Positions 7,006 to 7,163 of a stretch of DNA of 7,163 nucleotides are shown here, piece by piece (within the stretch, counting starts at the first letter, position 1; each line of letters opens with the position of its first letter). Made by a program: the position numbers and the translations under genes. The stretch is from positions 1-7,163 of the forward strand of contig JAHDXX010000167.1 in NCBI GenBank assembly GCA_023384025.1, written 5' to 3'. The notes under the pieces were generated by a model that ran no database searches, was not told the origin of the DNA, and saw only the letters and a program-made list of their open reading frames with translations. This DNA is from Sphingomonadaceae bacterium. Its GTDB lineage: Bacteria > Pseudomonadota > Alphaproteobacteria > Sphingomonadales > Sphingomonadaceae.

Positions 7006-7163
7006 TCCGGCACATCCTCGGTCTGGCAGCGGCGCTGCTGCTGTCAGGCTGCGGGACACCCGAGCAGGACACGCCCCCTCCCTCGCCGCTGCTATACGAG
7101 ATCGCATCGTCAGACGGCGTGATCGAGGGCTGGCTGATTGGCACCATCCATGCCCTGCCTGAC
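7002..7163 (+). CDS. Second TraB/GumN-family protein, lipoprotein, N-terminal part (runs off right edge)
   Basis: A GTG at 7002 overlaps the TGA of the previous gene (GTGA), opening a frame to the window end, 54 codons. It begins MIRHILGLAAALLLSGCG if the GTG is read as Met: a short basic start, a hydrophobic core and the lipobox LSGC with Cys17, so the mature protein should be lipid-anchored. After a Pro-rich linker comes GWLIGTIHALPD, matching the GTVHILP motif of the upstream protein and marking the TraB/GumN family. The 4-nt overlap implies translational coupling and, with the shared motif, a tandem duplication. An ATG-only search would miss this start. Most of the gene is outside the window. 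Confidence 0.88.
   Translation, partial: MIRHILGLAAALLLSGCGTPEQDTPPPSPLLYEIASSDGVIEGWLIGTIHALPD

Overview
The window looks like chromosomal DNA of a GC-rich alphaproteobacterium, most likely a sphingomonad or Erythrobacter-like member of Sphingomonadales. This is judged from protein flavour and codon use only; there is no rRNA or tRNA gene to anchor it. Hand counts on single 60-base lines give about 70% GC in the TraB gene, about 58% in the larger membrane protein and about 47-55% in the small membrane protein near 4380-4500.

Left half (1-4069) is read leftward. In transcription order it holds a molybdopterin bis-MGD oxidoreductase with an N-terminal 4Fe-4S motif, then glyQ and glyS, the alpha and beta subunits of the tetrameric bacterial glycyl-tRNA synthetase. 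glyS runs off the left edge. The genes lie close together (55 and 66 nt gaps), so read-through is likely. The glyQ/glyS junction carries a palindromic, dispersed-repeat-like element whose right arm codes for the last residues of GlyQ.

Centre (4070-4336) is a divergent intergenic region. It holds four copies of a 16-bp operator-like unit, GTCAG-N8-GAC, spaced 21, 19 and 21 bp apart and overlapping a plausible rightward promoter. This is the most distinctive non-coding signal in the window. A 29-codon reading frame with a strong ribosome-binding site follows and overlaps the start of the next gene.

Right half (4337-7163) is read rightward. A small 4-helix membrane protein, a 63-residue XRE-type repressor, a 6-helix membrane protein and a second 4-helix membrane protein form a tightly packed cluster. 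Between the last two lies the 3' end of a second, decayed copy of the xre gene, so the xre-plus-membrane-protein pair was probably duplicated and then eroded. All three membrane proteins share an Asp-Glu pair in the loop before their second-last helix. I infer a multi-part membrane-sensor/regulator module; its function is unknown. Two TraB/GumN-family proteins follow, overlapping by 4 nt: the first has a cleavable signal peptide, the second a lipoprotein signal peptide and runs off the right edge.

I saw no CRISPR array, tRNA, rRNA, transposase or convincing rho-independent terminator.
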